A stretch of 62,000 bases of DNA from Liolophura sinensis (GCF_032854445.1 NC_088302.1:25879080-25941079); one strand, 5' to 3'; positions 1 to 13,300 are shown, counted from the stretch's first letter. Program-made: numbers and translations. The notes: a model not told the origin generated them from the sequence alone.

Positions 1-634
1 TTAGCATGTCAGCGCGGCAGAGCCTGGTTTTCTCCTACCATAACGCTGTCAGCACGGCAGAGCCTGGTTTTCTCCTACCATAATGCTGTCAGCGCAGCAG
101 AGCCTGGTTTCCTCCCACCATAATGCTGTCAGCGCAGCAAAGCCTGGTTTCCTCCCTCCATAATGCTGTCAGCACGACAGAGCCTGGTTTCCTCCCACCA
201 TAATGCTGTCAGCGCAGCAGAGCCTGGTTTCCTCCCACCATAATGCTGTCAGCGCAGCAAAGCCTGGTTTCCTCCCTCCATAATGCTGTCAGCACGACAG
301 AGCCTGGTTTCCTCCCACCATAATGCTGTCAGCGCAGCAAAGCCTGGTTTCCTCCCTCCATAATGCTGTCAGCACGACAGAGCCTGGTTTCCTCCCACCA
401 TAATGCTGTCAGCGCAGCAGAGCCTGGTTTCCTCCCACCATAATGCTGTCAGCGCAGCAGAGCCTGGTTTTCTCCTACCATAATCCTGTCAGCACGGCAG
501 AGCCTGGTTTCCTCCCACCATAATGCTGTCAGCACAGCAGAGCCTGGTTTCCTCCCACCATAATGCTGGCTGCAGTTGTATAAGTGAAATATCTCTGAGT
601 ATGGAGTAAAACACCAATCAAATCAATCAATCAA
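1..634 (+). repeat. SINE remnant with internal 40-bp minisatellite expansion
   Basis: From position 1 to about 568 a 40-bp unit (core AGCCTGGTTTCCTCCCACCA) recurs about 14 times with few differences, and two sub-variants (TTCTCCTACCA and CCTCCCTCCA) alternate. The unit equals a stretch from the 3' body of the tRNA-derived SINE found elsewhere here, and the array runs directly into the normal SINE tail at 569-634 (AAAACACCAATCAAAT, then short TCAA repeats). The array is therefore an internal tandem amplification within a SINE copy. The left edge of the window cuts it, so full size is unknown. Confidence 0.9.
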
Positions 635-1120
635 AAGAAAAGAAACTTTACATCCATGCATGTACATTTTTCCATTACATGCATCCATATACTACATGTA
701 CAGACTTTACTACTCAGTAGACTTTAGGAAAATGTTGTGACTACACAACTAAATGAACATCTACAACAGTCCACTAAATAAACAAATGAAAATTTCCTGG
801 AACTGTATTTCAAGCGGATGAAGTGGATGAGAAAATTGTACCCAAACGTTATACACATTTCTTCTACATCGGTTTTGAATGACTACATGTGTTACAAAAA
901 TAATTAACAGTAGCAGAGTAGGCTTGTAAATACAAAATGTATTACATGTACTTCCTGGTCTGATGGATTGTTGCCACAATAAGTGTCACTGTGGCTTTAA
1001 CAACCCTAATTAACTATGTTATAGTTTGCACTGCATTAAGCATATATTCAAATAAATTTGCATTAACCTGTTAATAGTGAAACATTTTATTTAACAGAGT
1101 TTATTACTTTGTATCATATT
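635..1120. other. Non-coding stretch, nothing recognised
   Basis: AT-rich sequence between two SINE copies. Short open frames here have no recognisable content or splice structure. Confidence 0.5.
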
Positions 1121-1277
1121 TATTTATTTATTTATTTGATAGGTCTTTCATGCCTCACTGAACAATATTTCACTTAAACGACGCCATTTAAAGCATTATG
1201 GTGGTAGGAAACCGGGCAGAGCCCGGGGGAAACCTACGACCATCCACAGGTTACTGCCAGACCTTCCCACGTGCGGC
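1121..1277 (-). repeat. tRNA-derived SINE family 1, truncated copy
   Basis: In minus orientation this shows the A/T-rich tail (TTTATTTATTTATTTGAT), the conserved CAATATTTCACTT block and the GGAAACCGGGCAGAGCCC block, and stops at the CCTTCCCACG block. The tRNA-like head is missing, as in 5'-truncated retroposition. Confidence 0.85.
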
Positions 1278-1644
1278 TGTATCAAATTTATCAGTGAATG
1301 TTCGCGGTTATGTACTGTGTGGACATGAACAATGTTAACATAGCAGATATAAAAGAATGTTGCATAATTATGAACCACTTAAGCCTGTAATGATCAGCTG
1401 ACATGGTATATAATTTGTTCCACTGATACATCACACGACCTCCTGTGTGCCACATGAAGGCCTGGATCATACATGAACATGTGGTAGCTGTGGGTCACTG
1501 TGCATTGGAAGCTGGGCCACAGCAGTAATAGTTAATAGAGGAAAACTTGTGCAGACAGTTTAACTATGGCATGAAGATGTATTGCATCCCATACATGTAT
1601 ATTTGTCTGTGACTCTAAGATATGACTTTGATACTTAGTTACGC

Positions 1645-2116
1645 AGTGTGTTTATGCACATGGGTTAAAAATGCATGTTCATGTACATGGGTTAAAATGC
1701 ATGTTCATGTATATGGGTTAAAATGCATGTTCATGTACATGGGTTAAAATGCACGTTCATGTATATGGGTTAAAATGCATGTTCATGTACATGGGTTAAA
1801 AATGCATGTTCATGCACATGGGGTAAAAATGCATGTTCATGTATATGGGGTAAAAATGCATGTTCATGTACATGGGTTAAAAATGCATGTTCATGCACAT
1901 GGGGTAAAAATGCATGTTCATGTATATGGGTTAAAAATGCATGTTCATGTACATGGGTTAAAAATGCATGTTCATGCACATGGGGTAAAAATGCATGTTC
2001 ATGTATATGGGTTAAAAATGCATGTTCATGTACATGGGTTAAAAATGCATGTTCATGCACATGGGGTAAAAATGCATGTTCATGTATATGGGTTAAAAAT
2101 GCATGTTCATGTACTT
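1645..2116. repeat. 27-bp minisatellite with 81-bp higher-order period
   Basis: The unit is like CATGTTCATGTACATGGG plus TTAAAAATG. Early copies (to about 1785) are 26 bp, lacking one A. Later copies are 27 bp and cycle through three variants (GTACATGGGTT, GCACATGGGGT, GTATATGGGTT), giving an exact 81-bp period at 1787, 1868 and 1949. Because 27 is a multiple of three, long frames stay open on both strands (His/Val-rich 9-residue repeats). I treat these as by-products, not genes. Confidence 0.92.
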
Positions 2117-2165
2117 GTACAACCTCCAAGGAAACCAACTGATCATACTTGAACGTATATATTCA

Positions 2166-2404
2166 AGGGGAGCCTCCGTGGCAGAGGAGGCTAATACGCC
2201 AGCGCTGCGCAATGACCCAGGAGCCTCTCACCAATGTGGTCGCTGTGAGTTAGAGTCCAGCTGGCTACCTCTCGGGCCATGTGTGGGAAGGTCAGCAACC
2301 TGCGGATGGCCGTGGGTTCACCCCACCATAATACTGGCTGTCATCATATAAGTGACATACATGTATTCTTGAGTATGGTGTAAAACACCAATCAAATAAA
2401 TGAA
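2166..2404 (+). repeat. tRNA-derived SINE family 1, near full length
   Basis: Starts GGGAGCCTCCGTGGC, has the CAATGACCCAGGAGCCTCTC block, a B-box-like GAGTTAGAGTCC, then GGGAAGGTC, the CCACCATAAT block and tail ACACCAATCAAATAAAT. It follows the 27-bp minisatellite. Small internal deletions around 2310 remove the usual GGGCTCTGCC segment. Confidence 0.88.
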
Positions 2405-2641
2405 TATTACACATGTACATTGTTCTTGTGTGTAAATTGTCCAATTTTTCTTTATCTTTTTATATAAGCGTTCATCCTATGAAATGAACAAACGTGCGGA
2501 CTATAGATCTATGGTTAATGCAGATTTGATGTTGATATGTACCGCGACACTGTGTATATAGAGCTGCATGAACATTAGCATGGAGGAACACTTTAAGAAG
2601 TCAGATGGCAGAATCTTACTTTTTCTCCAACCTTAAGAGGC

Positions 2642-3124
2642 TACCCTAATACCTCGACCTTTTTGAATGTGAAAGAGAAACTTTTAGGGTGTTTTATGCA
2701 CATTTCTAATTTGATTTTAGAGACAAAACAACATTGGTTGGAGTGGCCAGTTTCACGGCTTCACAAAAAGTAGAATTTTATCGATCAACAAAAAAAAAAA
2801 TGCCTTCAGAATATACTTGAATAAACAGCTTGCAAACATGCGAAAAGTTTGATTTATTTGATTTCATTGGTGTTTTACGCCGTACTGAAGAATATTTCAC
2901 TTAAACGACGGCGACCAGCATTATGGTGGGTGGAAGTGGGGGGGAATCCACTGCCATCTGCAGGTTGCTGGAAGACCTTCCCACGTACGGCCGGAGAGGA
3001 AGCCAGCATGAGCTGGATTTGAACTCACAGCGACTGCATTGGTGAGAGACTTCTGGGTCATTGAGCTAGCGCGCTAACCAACTGAGCCACGGAGGCCCCC
3101 TGAAAAGTTTGAAGAATTACAGTA
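2642..3124 (+). mobile_element. MITE family W, copy 1, interrupted by a SINE
   Basis: Begins TACCCTAATACC and ends near GAAGAATTACAGTA, a degenerate inverted terminal repeat bounded by TA. The interior (TTAGAGACAAAACAACATTGG, CGGCTTCACAAAA, CAGAATATACTTGAATAAAC) matches three other copies in the window. No coding capacity. The right TIR is split by a SINE at 2853-3101. The TIR end and TA flanks suggest a Tc1/mariner-type non-autonomous element; that class is inference. Confidence 0.75.
2853..3101 (-). repeat. tRNA-derived SINE family 1, full length, with 11-bp TSD
   Basis: Full SINE in minus orientation, from tail (ATTGGTGTTTTACGCC) to tRNA-like head (GCTAACCAACTGAGCCACGG, then GAGGCCCCC). 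It is bounded by the direct repeat GAAAAGTTTGA at 2842-2852 and 3102-3112. The flanking sequence rejoins into the right TIR of MITE W, so this insertion is younger than the MITE. Confidence 0.92.
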
Positions 3125-4764
3125 ATATACTGAGGCACAAATATGTGTAACCTAACACATGTTGCCACTGGAGATACATGTTCAGGTTGGTCCTCTCCAA
3201 GTTGTTTACACAGAAATACCAGTACCTATCTCTGGGTGTCTCCCTCTTCCACAAGTTAACTCTTTTCTCAGGAGAGTTTGAACCTGAGTGACCCTTTATT
3301 ATAACTCTACTAGCCTGACAGCACGTGTCGGTTTCCCTCAAAAAATGAAATCTGGTGATATGTAGCACATAACAATGGTTGCATGTATAAGCTACATGTA
3401 CGGCATTAGAATCATGAAAAATGCTTTAGATCCATTTCTCAAACTGTGCAATGCTTGTAAAATCCTGCACATGTACCTACCTTCCAGCTGACCATTTGTG
3501 TGTTTTCAAAATTTGTGCTTGTTTATTGTTTACTTATTATTTTTGTTCCCCCAAGGTTATTGCCTCATGGCACTATTAATCATTGTGACAAAACCAGACT
3601 AGTTTTAAAAACAATGTTCCCTCTGCAAAACAATCAAATCTGAGCACAAGAAAAACCAATATCTGTACACTTGGTTTTTGCCATTTAGCGGAAGAATGTA
3701 TATTTGTACACTGTTGATGTAAGTGTAGGCTATAAATTTTGGACATTTTCATGTATGTTCAGTAATTAGGTGTGCTGACTCCTGCCAGATGATGTATCAG
3801 GGTGTTCTGACCGTCCAGGGATGCCTATATCCTGTATAGGGTGTTCAGCCTAACAAGGCTATAAAATTTGGTCACAGCTGGTCTACCAGCAGGCGAAAAG
3901 ATGACTAATGTTTACAGGCATCTCTGGTGACAAGGTCTACTAATTGCTGTACTTTACTTGTACAGGTACACTACCAGTGTACCTTATCCATTTTGTTATT
4001 TATTCCGTTTCTTTTAATTTTTGGGACACCTGGACAACTGATGATTTTAGCCAAAATATATGCACTTATAGCAGGAATATTTAGTTTCTTTTTTTCTCAC
4101 ATGATTAGATCATCTATTGGGACAACATACTCATGTCTTTACTTTTCCAAAAGGCTGGCCAAGAAATGTTATATTTTACTTTCAACACTACTAATATCTG
4201 TCCCAAAAATTAGAAGAATTAGGTACTCGATGATGTCCGGTGTCAATGTACCTGTAACTAATCTGCGTTTAAATCATGTGATTCGTGTACCTGGCTGTAC
4301 GCATAATTCAGGTGTGTAGTGTGTAATTAGGCTTGTAATGCTCTGTAGAAACCCCTTTACTACACCTGTGAGTTGTGTGGTCTGACAAGATTTGTTCTTA
4401 TGTAATCTGAAGGAAGGCTTGACTGCTGTGGGCTGCGGCTTTGTATTGATTTTTGCTTCGAGAGTCCAGTTTTGTGCGATTCTGTGCACTGTACCGTCTC
4501 CGTTCAGAGGCCCGAGTTTTCTTCATGTTTTCGTGACGCTGATAAATGTCTGTCCTGGCAGCACCCAATAAATCAAGAAACGGCCACCCCTGTGTACGGG
4601 TTTGACATCAGTGAGCCCGGCATGGTGCATGGAAATGTTGTGAATGTACTTATAATTTGCAGCACCGTGCAGCCTGCATGACAGTGGGTGCAGTGACTGC
4701 ACTGTGTGTGTATCTACAGTATGTACATATACAGCTGGAGGCAGAAATGCCTGGAGCTCCATAT
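3125..4764. other. Non-coding stretch, nothing recognised
   Basis: No splice-consistent coding region. A 130-codon open frame at 3927-4319 has no recognisable domain and atypical composition, so it is not called. Confidence 0.5.
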
Positions 4765-4908
4765 ATATATATTTATTTGATTGGTGTTTTATGTTGTACT
4801 CAACAATATTTCACTTATACGACGGCAGTCAGCATTATGGTGGGTGGAAACAGGACAGAGCCCAGGGGAAACCCACAACCATCCGCAGGTTGCTGCCAGA
4901 CCTTCAAC
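4765..4908 (-). repeat. tRNA-derived SINE family 1, 5'-truncated copy
   Basis: Minus-strand tail (TTTATTTGATTGGTGTTTTA), CAACAATATTTCACTTATAC, CAGCATTATGGTGGG, and the GGTTGCTGCCAGACCTTC block. The head is missing. Confidence 0.87.
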
Positions 4909-5802
4909 CTGGAGATACATGATGTGCTATCTGTTGCACTATACTCAGTCGATATTATGTATTACTCTAACAGAAAGTGGAAAATATGTTTTTTTATCTG
5001 AAAACTGCTGTTAACATATTTCATCATAAGTAGAAAGCGAGATGAAATGGCTAATATAAGCTCTTTCTTCCCTCTTTTATGAATTAAGGTACATGTACAT
5101 CAGAATAACCTCTTGATCATGATCTTTCAGGCCTTTAATTTTGTGATCTCCTACCAGAATCTAAATGCATTTGCATACATTTGTTTTGCTTTGTCTAGAA
5201 TGTACTAGAATCAGCTTAAATGTAATACCACATGACAATGTAGTTATTGCAAAGGTTGTAATTTATGTACACCTGAATGTGACTGGTCACACGGTTTTCT
5301 ATATAGTTTTGGATTACAAGAGTGTTTGCAAAAATCAGATTTCCATCACAACTGAAGCCTTGAGGGTCTGTAGTATGTGTGCTATGGGCTTAGTCATTGA
5401 TATATTACCCCAGGGAATGTCTGAGGATAGCTACACAGGTCTTCTCCACCTTTACAGTCAGGGCTGTACACATACCAGTATATATCTGATGTATTTGATA
5501 CTTGACAGCCCCGCCCTGGATGATTGCTAAGCATTGTTCACCGTATCCTCTTGTTTACTCGTTGTATGTTCCCATAGATACCACAGTGGCAAATCAACAT
5601 TACAGCAGATTTTTGTGGTCAAATATGTGCTGTTTTGTCGAAAATGTCAGTTGAGTTGTTACCTAGTGGCCATGGCAACAGCTAAGATGTGGCCCTATGC
5701 AGCGCTTTTAGCCATTACTGATGTGTTAAGTGGCAGTTGTGTTTGGGAATGTATGTACATTGTACATGTACATACACCTGTACATGTAGGCACATTTATT
5801 CA

Positions 5803-6139
5803 GTATAACCTCCGCTTCGGGAGCAGTAGATGCAGGGTCAATCCTGGGTAGAGTCACACCTAAGACGTTAAAAGAGGAAGTTGTAACTTCCTCGATTGGC
5901 ATTCAGCATGAAGGGGGTGGCGCAACGACTGGTTGACCCATATCAGTATAATGGATAGGTTGGGGCGGCTTACTTGCATTCGGTAAAGGGTCTCAGTGAA
6001 GTAGAACTAGATAAAAGAGCGTAGGAAATCGGTCCTGCAACAAGGAGGCACATTACATGCACTCTAAGGATTCCTTCGTCATATGACTGAAAAACTGTTA
6101 AGTATGACGTTAAACCCACCAAACACTCTCTCACTCACT
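5803..6139 (+). repeat. SINE family 2 with 12-bp TSD
   Basis: Bounded by exact direct repeats CACATTTATTCA at 5791-5802 and 6140-6151. Near its start it has a tRNA-like segment (CTCCGCTTCGGGAGC, then a B-box-like GGGTCAATCCTGG), a body with CTCGATTGGCATTCAGCAT and GTATAATGGATAGG, and a 3' end with ATGACGTTAAACCC followed by CTCAC repeats. The body is shared with the copy at 50850-51126. Confidence 0.88.
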
Positions 6140-6151
6140 CACATTTATTCA

Positions 6152-7214
6152 AAGAAAATATTTCTACATATTGAGATGTACATCTGTACATGTACCTTTT
6201 TTCTGTATTCAAAATGAGTATCTGTACTGTCATGGCTGTAGACTAAAATGTACACTACTGGTATCCATACATATCCACACATACATGTGTTCACTGCCCA
6301 CAAATAGCGAGAGTAAAGGTCAGTTAATTCTGACTGTGCCAGGCATGTACCAAACACTACAGTACCACCCTGACTGGTATGTCAGTCTCTTATAGCTTTC
6401 ACCCACAGGTGGTTCAATTTGTGGAAAACAAACCTGTTTTGGACATAAAAATTGAACGATTTAATTAAAACGCTCTAGATTTTGAGTTAACTGATGCGAC
6501 TCCCAAGCCTAATAAAACAGAAAAACACATCTACATGTATGAATCTCAGTTTTATACACCTGTACATGTATTGTTTGACCAACAGCTGGAACCAGCAACA
6601 TCAGTATCTGCATATTAAAATTTATTTAAAAATTTATATTATTAAAAATAATTATAGATTATTTGGTCTATAAATCTAAGTGTAGTACATACACGTACCT
6701 GTATAAAAGAAAATAAATGGAAATTTTAGTATGGAGATTTTTATGCAGCCTGATTAAAGTAATTAGCACATATGTCCTAACCAATAAAGTAGTAACATTT
6801 TACATAATTTTACTTCATAAATTTTCAATTTTCAGATGCCTTATATACCTTAATTCTTTTTCAACCACTACTCCCACCAATATTTTGAAGCACCTCTAAG
6901 AGAACTACCAAGTGTAGAGAAATAATTTGCACAGTTTTATCAAGCTTACAATCTCAGTGACACAAAATATATTTAGAATCACTTTGATATTAATTGCATG
7001 CATAAATTCCACTGAAAAAAGTGCTTTGTTGATGGACAAGGCTGAAGATTTACAAGAAGTCCTTGAAACAAGTACATGTAGTTACATTAGCTGTCATATA
7101 TGGATATGGTGGATGATGAAACCTTTATCTTTGTGTATAATTATCATTTTCTAAAATTGTCATTCTCTGAGAGCTTGTGCTGTATGTAAAATTGATCTTG
7201 ATTTCTTGTTACAG
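6152..7214. other. Sequence upstream of first identified FERM exon
   Basis: AT-rich, with no convincing exon. The first coding exon(s) of the FERM gene, expected to encode the start of lobe F1, could not be located here or further left. Confidence 0.45.
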
Positions 7215-7319
7215 AAGGAAGCAGTTGGACAGTGGTTGGTGGATCAAGTGTGCTCCAAGTTGAATCTCGTAGAGAAGGACTATTTTGGGCTGAGATTCGT
7301 TGACGCAGAAAAACAGCGG
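7215..7319 (+). CDS. FRMD5: FERM gene exon 1 of those visible (end of lobe F1)
   Basis: Preceded by TTTCTTGTTACAG and followed by GTAAGT. 35 codons read [16 protein letters not shown] then [19 protein letters not shown], the standard F1-lobe ending of FRMD proteins. Phase 0 at the 3' end. Confidence 0.9.
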
Positions 7320-10300
7320 GTAAGTCTTGTTCAGTTTTTTCTATAACCGGTTTGTAGAGATGATAACAGTAGAAGATGCTGTTAAAAGGCTTCAGCATCA
7401 AAACTCTTGCATGTAAATATGTGGTATGTTGAATGGTGACCACCATGCAACAAATTGACACATGTACAGGTGACGTTTGCAAGCTTTTAGGTAAATGTAT
7501 AAAGAATTGTATTAAATCATATCATCTCAGTTTGACAAAATAGCAAATTGTTTTCTAACTGTGATGTCAGAATGGTAGTTTTATCCTCACTCCATGATGA
7601 TATTGATAATATTTAGATTTAACAGTTTTCTATGTGGTGTGTCCCAAAACTTTCGATGATTGTCCAAACTCCATATTGTCACAATGTGTCTTATCTTTGG
7701 TATCAGATATACAGTACAGGTAACCGGTGAAAAGAGAACTTGTGTAATGATTTTTGTTAATATTGTGGAAGTTTCATTCCCCGCTGTACATGTAAGAGTG
7801 GAAAATTGTGGGAATGCCTCGTGTAGTTTAATTTGCTTTATTTGTTGACAGCATTGGTTAGATCCGTTGAAACCCATTCACAGACAGCTGAAAGGTGAGC
7901 AGTGATTCATGTAGATTTTAGTATGCTTTTTTTTTTCTTAGTTGCCAGCTGCAAATTGAGATATGAAACAAAACTGGCAAATAATTTTGAATGATTTTAA
8001 GTACAGAAAATTTTGTCAAACACAGCATTTGAATTGTGGTCATTAAACAAGCATGACAAACTTAAGAGAGTACGAATGTAGTTTTACAAATGTAGATGAA
8101 AACATGCACACGCAGTTGTATACACTCTATGTACTGCATACAATAGGGCCATTTATACATGCAGATGGTACTCACATGTAGCTGTACAGAAGATTTTGTA
8201 ATCTTTGGCATTTTGGGTATAAAAGTGGTACTAGATTTGAGCATTGAATCATTAACGGGTTATGTTTCTTGTAATTCATGAATACAAGACCACCATGAAG
8301 TCAACATTAAGCAAGTTTGAAAAGTCTTTGTAACACGCAGGTTTCGAGATATGACGTTACCACAAAAGAGTGACGTCCCTTTGTGATATAACGTCGTCGC
8401 TTTACAGCCCAGTAGGGCCAATCTGGTAATTTTCAAATGGGGTCGTATATAGAGTATAGAGTACTAATTAAAAAGGATTAGACTGATCTTCTGAATCATG
8501 TTCTTAGATGGATTTGGGTTCCCAATATTGCAAAAATAATGTTATCCCGGTACTTTGATCTAAACATGGTCAGTGCCATCTTATAAGTTAGGCAGTCAGC
8601 CCTACCGTGCCGTAAAGTGGCGACATCATTTTGCAATAGGACGTCACTCTGTTGTCGTAATGACGTAACTCGAAAACTGCGTATTATAAAGCATTCATCT
8701 TTGCTCAACTTTGTACTTTGCTCAACTGTGTATCTATTTTTCTTGCACAGGAGTCACCCCCACGGTGCTATGTTTTCGTGTCAAATTTTACCCAGATTGT
8801 CCCAGTAAACTACATGAAGAAATAACCAGGTTTGTGATATTCCCTGAATTCCTTTGTGAATCTTTGCATTAACATGAGATTCATGACCAAATGTGGATTT
8901 CTTCGAAACAATCTGAAATATTACCATCAGGCTTTGTCAGAAAGCTTGCTTTGAAACAAAAATCTTTCAAATACTTTGACTCCTACTTTTAACCATTATA
9001 AAAAAAAAACATAAGGCAATATTTCATGATCGAAAGTAGACCTTTTTTGTTTGCTTCCTTTTACCGGAAACTGCACTATCTGTAACTGCTCAGCCATCCC
9101 TTTGTTTTCATTTTATTGATTTGTCCAACAAATTAAACAATAAATTAAATGAACTGTTCAAACTAATAAAGCTTCTCCGGAAATTTACTATGTTCAAGAC
9201 AACTGTGTGTTTATCGGCAATCTTTCAAGGACACTTGTTTCATTTTTTTTTCCAGATATTTTTTGTTCTTACAACTGCGTCGAGATTTGCAGCATGGCCG
9301 GCTTCTCTGCACGCCCACTGATGCAAACATCCTGGCAGCTTACATCATCCAATGTGAGTACACATTCTCATGAAATGACATCTTGACAACTTCTGATGAT
9401 AATTTCCGTATGTTGTCCACTTCGGTTCAATCTCTTGGATTAAGAACAAGACTAAATGTGGGCATTATATATGTTCATTGTGCATTTTACATGTAGATGT
9501 TTGTCCATGAAAAGTTTTTATTTAATCTTTTTTGCATGAGAGCAAATTTTGACTTGAAAGTAAGAGTTGCAGCCAGAGAAAGATCTGTGCTTGCCAGCAT
9601 GTGTGTGTACCAAAAATGTGAAGGTAGAACCTGCTTTCTTGATCTGCTTTCTATTCATACACACATGTTTAGAATAATCATGAGTATACAATAAACTGTC
9701 TTGTCAACCATATGTCGTTCTGTTAACTTTTTTTATACCTGTACATGTACGAGGCTTAAACATTTCAGACTATTGATCATAAGTGTATTCTATGACGTAG
9801 ATTACAGGTCTTGAAGAACGTCACTATCCTAGCACCTAATGATTTGATTTGACCATTATGCGGAGATATCTACATACATATACATACATGTATATGCTTC
9901 CATTAAGTTGCCTTTCACGGGTGAAGTTTTGCTTGTGATGTACATTGTATCTTTTCTAACCCACATGAGTAATGTTTTTGAAGACAGCTTTTTGGAAGGT
10001 GCACAGCTTAATGTCTGTCTGAGGAAAGTCTGGGATGTCTGTTTGGGAAGTCTCCTGTTGTGTAGAGGGTGTGTAGTCTGGGGAAGGACGCAGTGTTATT
10101 TCTGGGCTGTGAGCCTTTAACCTTGAGAGTTTTAGTTGATACTATGCCAAATGGTCCCAGAAGTAATTACCTGGTAAGCTGTGCTGAGGAAGCTGTATTT
10201 TCTTGTCTGCATGTACATATACATTCAGAAGGCTTTTTCTTTACCCATAAGGTTTCTACAAGCCTATCTGCCATGCCAACATAATTCCATTGCTCTGAAT

Positions 10301-13300
10301 ATAAGCCGTTGTGCAGAACGGTCAAGATCAATTAACCAGATATGGCCAACTGTTCTTGCAAGTATAGTATGCACATAGACTATAGGTATTTAAACATGAT
10401 GACTCACGCTCTGTTTGTCATATTGACTTTTTGATTTTGACTTGTCAGGTGAAAGTAGGACAACTGCTGTATTTTTATAAGCTACATTCACAAGGTGTTA
10501 GTTCTACAAATTGAATGGAAAACCTTTCCCTGCTTTCTTGTAAAATTTACCAGATTTGCACATATTTCTTTAATGATCTGAAACAGCAATGAATGCTGAA
10601 GTTGTAGTTATGGATATTCTTGTACATGTACAACTCATTAGGGCTGAATGCAATGAGATCAAGTAAGGTTTTTCGCCATCATCTGTAATGCCTGTCATCA
10701 TAGATTTAGCCAGATCGCTGTCTTGTTTTTCTCATGTGCCCTACGTCTCCGGTTTAATTTTCCTCAGAATACACGTAGGTGTCTCAAATACATCAGAGCA
10801 TACTGAATTCAAACCTTGCACATGCCAATCTGGAGCCATTTTTCACAGAGGTAGCATTTAGTGGCATTCTAAATTGGTTCCATGTAGACTGTCCTAATCT
10901 TTCACACTTGAGGCTTCAGTCAGTGGCTGCTTCTCTCTGCCATGCCAGAACGCTAATAACAGCCTGCACCCTGCTGCTGGCATCAGTGTTTGGTCTTCCA
11001 GACAGACAGACCTTTTGGCCACATCATTGATCAATTCCCTTCAAGTCGTCAAGATGAATTTATAGGCTGACTAGCCACACCATGGTTCTGTGGTCTGATC
11101 AATTTAGGTTGCCAGCTTATAATGCAGACTTTCTCCATGTCTCCATTCATTGATGCTCTTTCTTGTTGCCTATAAATAGTACAGAACGTATTGATTAGAT
11201 TTGAGGTGATTGTGAAGAAAAGAGGCTCTCTACCCAGTGGGTCAGTGGAGAAGCACTTACACAGAATTGAGGCTCTATAGTATGGGTCCATGTAGTCCTG
11301 GTACCAGCTTGTGCAGTACCGAGGTTCTCTACAGGGTGGGCCAGCTGTAGATGCAAGATTCCTTTATACTCTCTTCCTTCAGTCTTGTGACAAGTTGTTT
11401 ACTTAAGAGTGGAGACCCTCATTTTATATAAAATTATGCTTTTCTTTTGTAACAGTGAAGTAGACTAGTGTAATTTTGCTTTTATGATTATCTTATGAAT
11501 CCAGATTTTTTGAATTCAATGTTTTCTTTGATATGTAGTGAACGTAGAGGTTAGCTATGTACAGGTCTGTTTACATTACATTATGTAATGGAGCATATTG
11601 GATACGGAAGTGCAGACCGCCAATTGCTGGCGTATTAACGAGTGTAAGTGGGTCAGCATTTAATGAATAGTTATCACAAATATGTTCTGAAAAATCGTAC
11701 GATGCACCGCGGTATTGATTAATGTTTGGCTACAGCATATGCTGTACAGGTTTACAATAAACTTACAATTTACAATAAACCCGCAGTAACACCTGTACAC
11801 AATGTCAGCACTATTTAAAGTACGCTCACGTATAAAGGTTTAAAGGATTTATGAGCCATAATTGTAAAGATTGAAGCATATTTGCTGTGTGTAACCTCTC
11901 ATTGCTGTGGCTATTTATGCATATTTTCCATATGTTCTTGAGAATTTCTAAAAAGAGGTCAAGTTCAAATTGCTGGCATCTGTGCAACCATAGGTTTATA
12001 TTATAGCCAACACTTTTACTGCCCTCCCCTTATCCTAATTACTCAACCTTTTCACTGATGAAAGCAATTTTCAGAACATTGTATTGGATTTTAGAGACAA
12101 ACTACATTGGTGGGATTAGCCAATTTCAGGGCTTCACAAAAAATGTAATTTTGTCAGTCTACACCCAATATTACTTTTCAGAATATGCTTGAATAAACAA
12201 GCAGCTTGCAAATATGTGAAATGGTTGAAGAATGGCCTGGTAGAACTCATTCACTCTTATACTCACTTCAGAACCATTTTTGCACACGAGAAGAAAGACT
12301 GAGAAACATTGTACTCTTACATGTACATGTTAGGATATACCATAATCTACGCAAGAAACATCTTTTGCAAATTGTTTAAGCTTATGTTAAGTTTGTTTCA
12401 CAAATTTTTTGAATATGGACAGTGTAGGTACAAAACAAGAAGGAATGCGTGTGGATTTACCCTGTACTTTGAACTATGTGTGCTGTGTACTGTGTCAGTA
12501 GGGTAAGTCCACCCTGATATAAAAGAGTATCTATTACTCATTTGGAGTGTCCTGGTAACCGACCTTTGTGCACAATTCACTATGCTGTCAGTACATTAAT
12601 GTTTATACAGCTGGATGCAATAAGGATATTTCCATCTGTTATTGGGTAAGCTCAGGTAGATTGATTATTAAACCACCTGTACTTTACACCCACTTTCTTC
12701 CCCTGCAGCAGTCCTATGATTTATTCACGGGCTCCCTGCACCCAGCAGACTGCTAGAAGAGGACACTCCAAATCTAACTGGCCAGCATGCAATCCTTATT
12801 GATCTTTGGGGGTGGCTGATTTAATTTGGGCAGAAACGGACAGCTAACCTTCTACAGTCTCCATGCATGCGTCAAAATAGAATAAAATTAGCTGGTGGTA
12901 ATGTTCAAGGCCAAGTTCATCAGTTACGCTGCCTTGTTATCTATGTGTCGTGTAAAGCCACGTACAGCGCATACCGTTAGAGCTCAACCTATTCCGGCAG
13001 GAGACCTGTGTTTCACCTTCTTTATAAGGTATCATTAAAAAAAAAGGTTCTCTGCACAGTTAAACCTAACAGGAGAACAGGGTTATTTCAAATGTGTGCA
13101 GTGGAACATTATGTGGAACTAGAATTGATTGTACATCTCAGTAGTGGAACATTCAGTAGACATTGTCTACATGTTGTTTTTTTTAAATGTGGAAAATACA
13201 GAATTGCAGCTTTATTATTTGTTCGTGTTCTAAATGAGAAACACTCAGAACAATTAATACATTTTGTGTCTGGAGATAAATTCTGGAACATGAAGAATTG

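Noticed and set aside
1770-2152. Overlapping open frames of about 122-125 codons on both strands
   Set aside because: They are the direct result of a stop-free 27-bp tandem repeat and have no flanking gene structure.
3927-4319. 130-codon open frame
   Set aside because: No recognisable domain, no splice context, and hydrophobic composition expected of translated AT-rich DNA.
5165-5851. Two consecutive open frames of 121 and 105 codons
   Set aside because: No domain. The second runs into a SINE.
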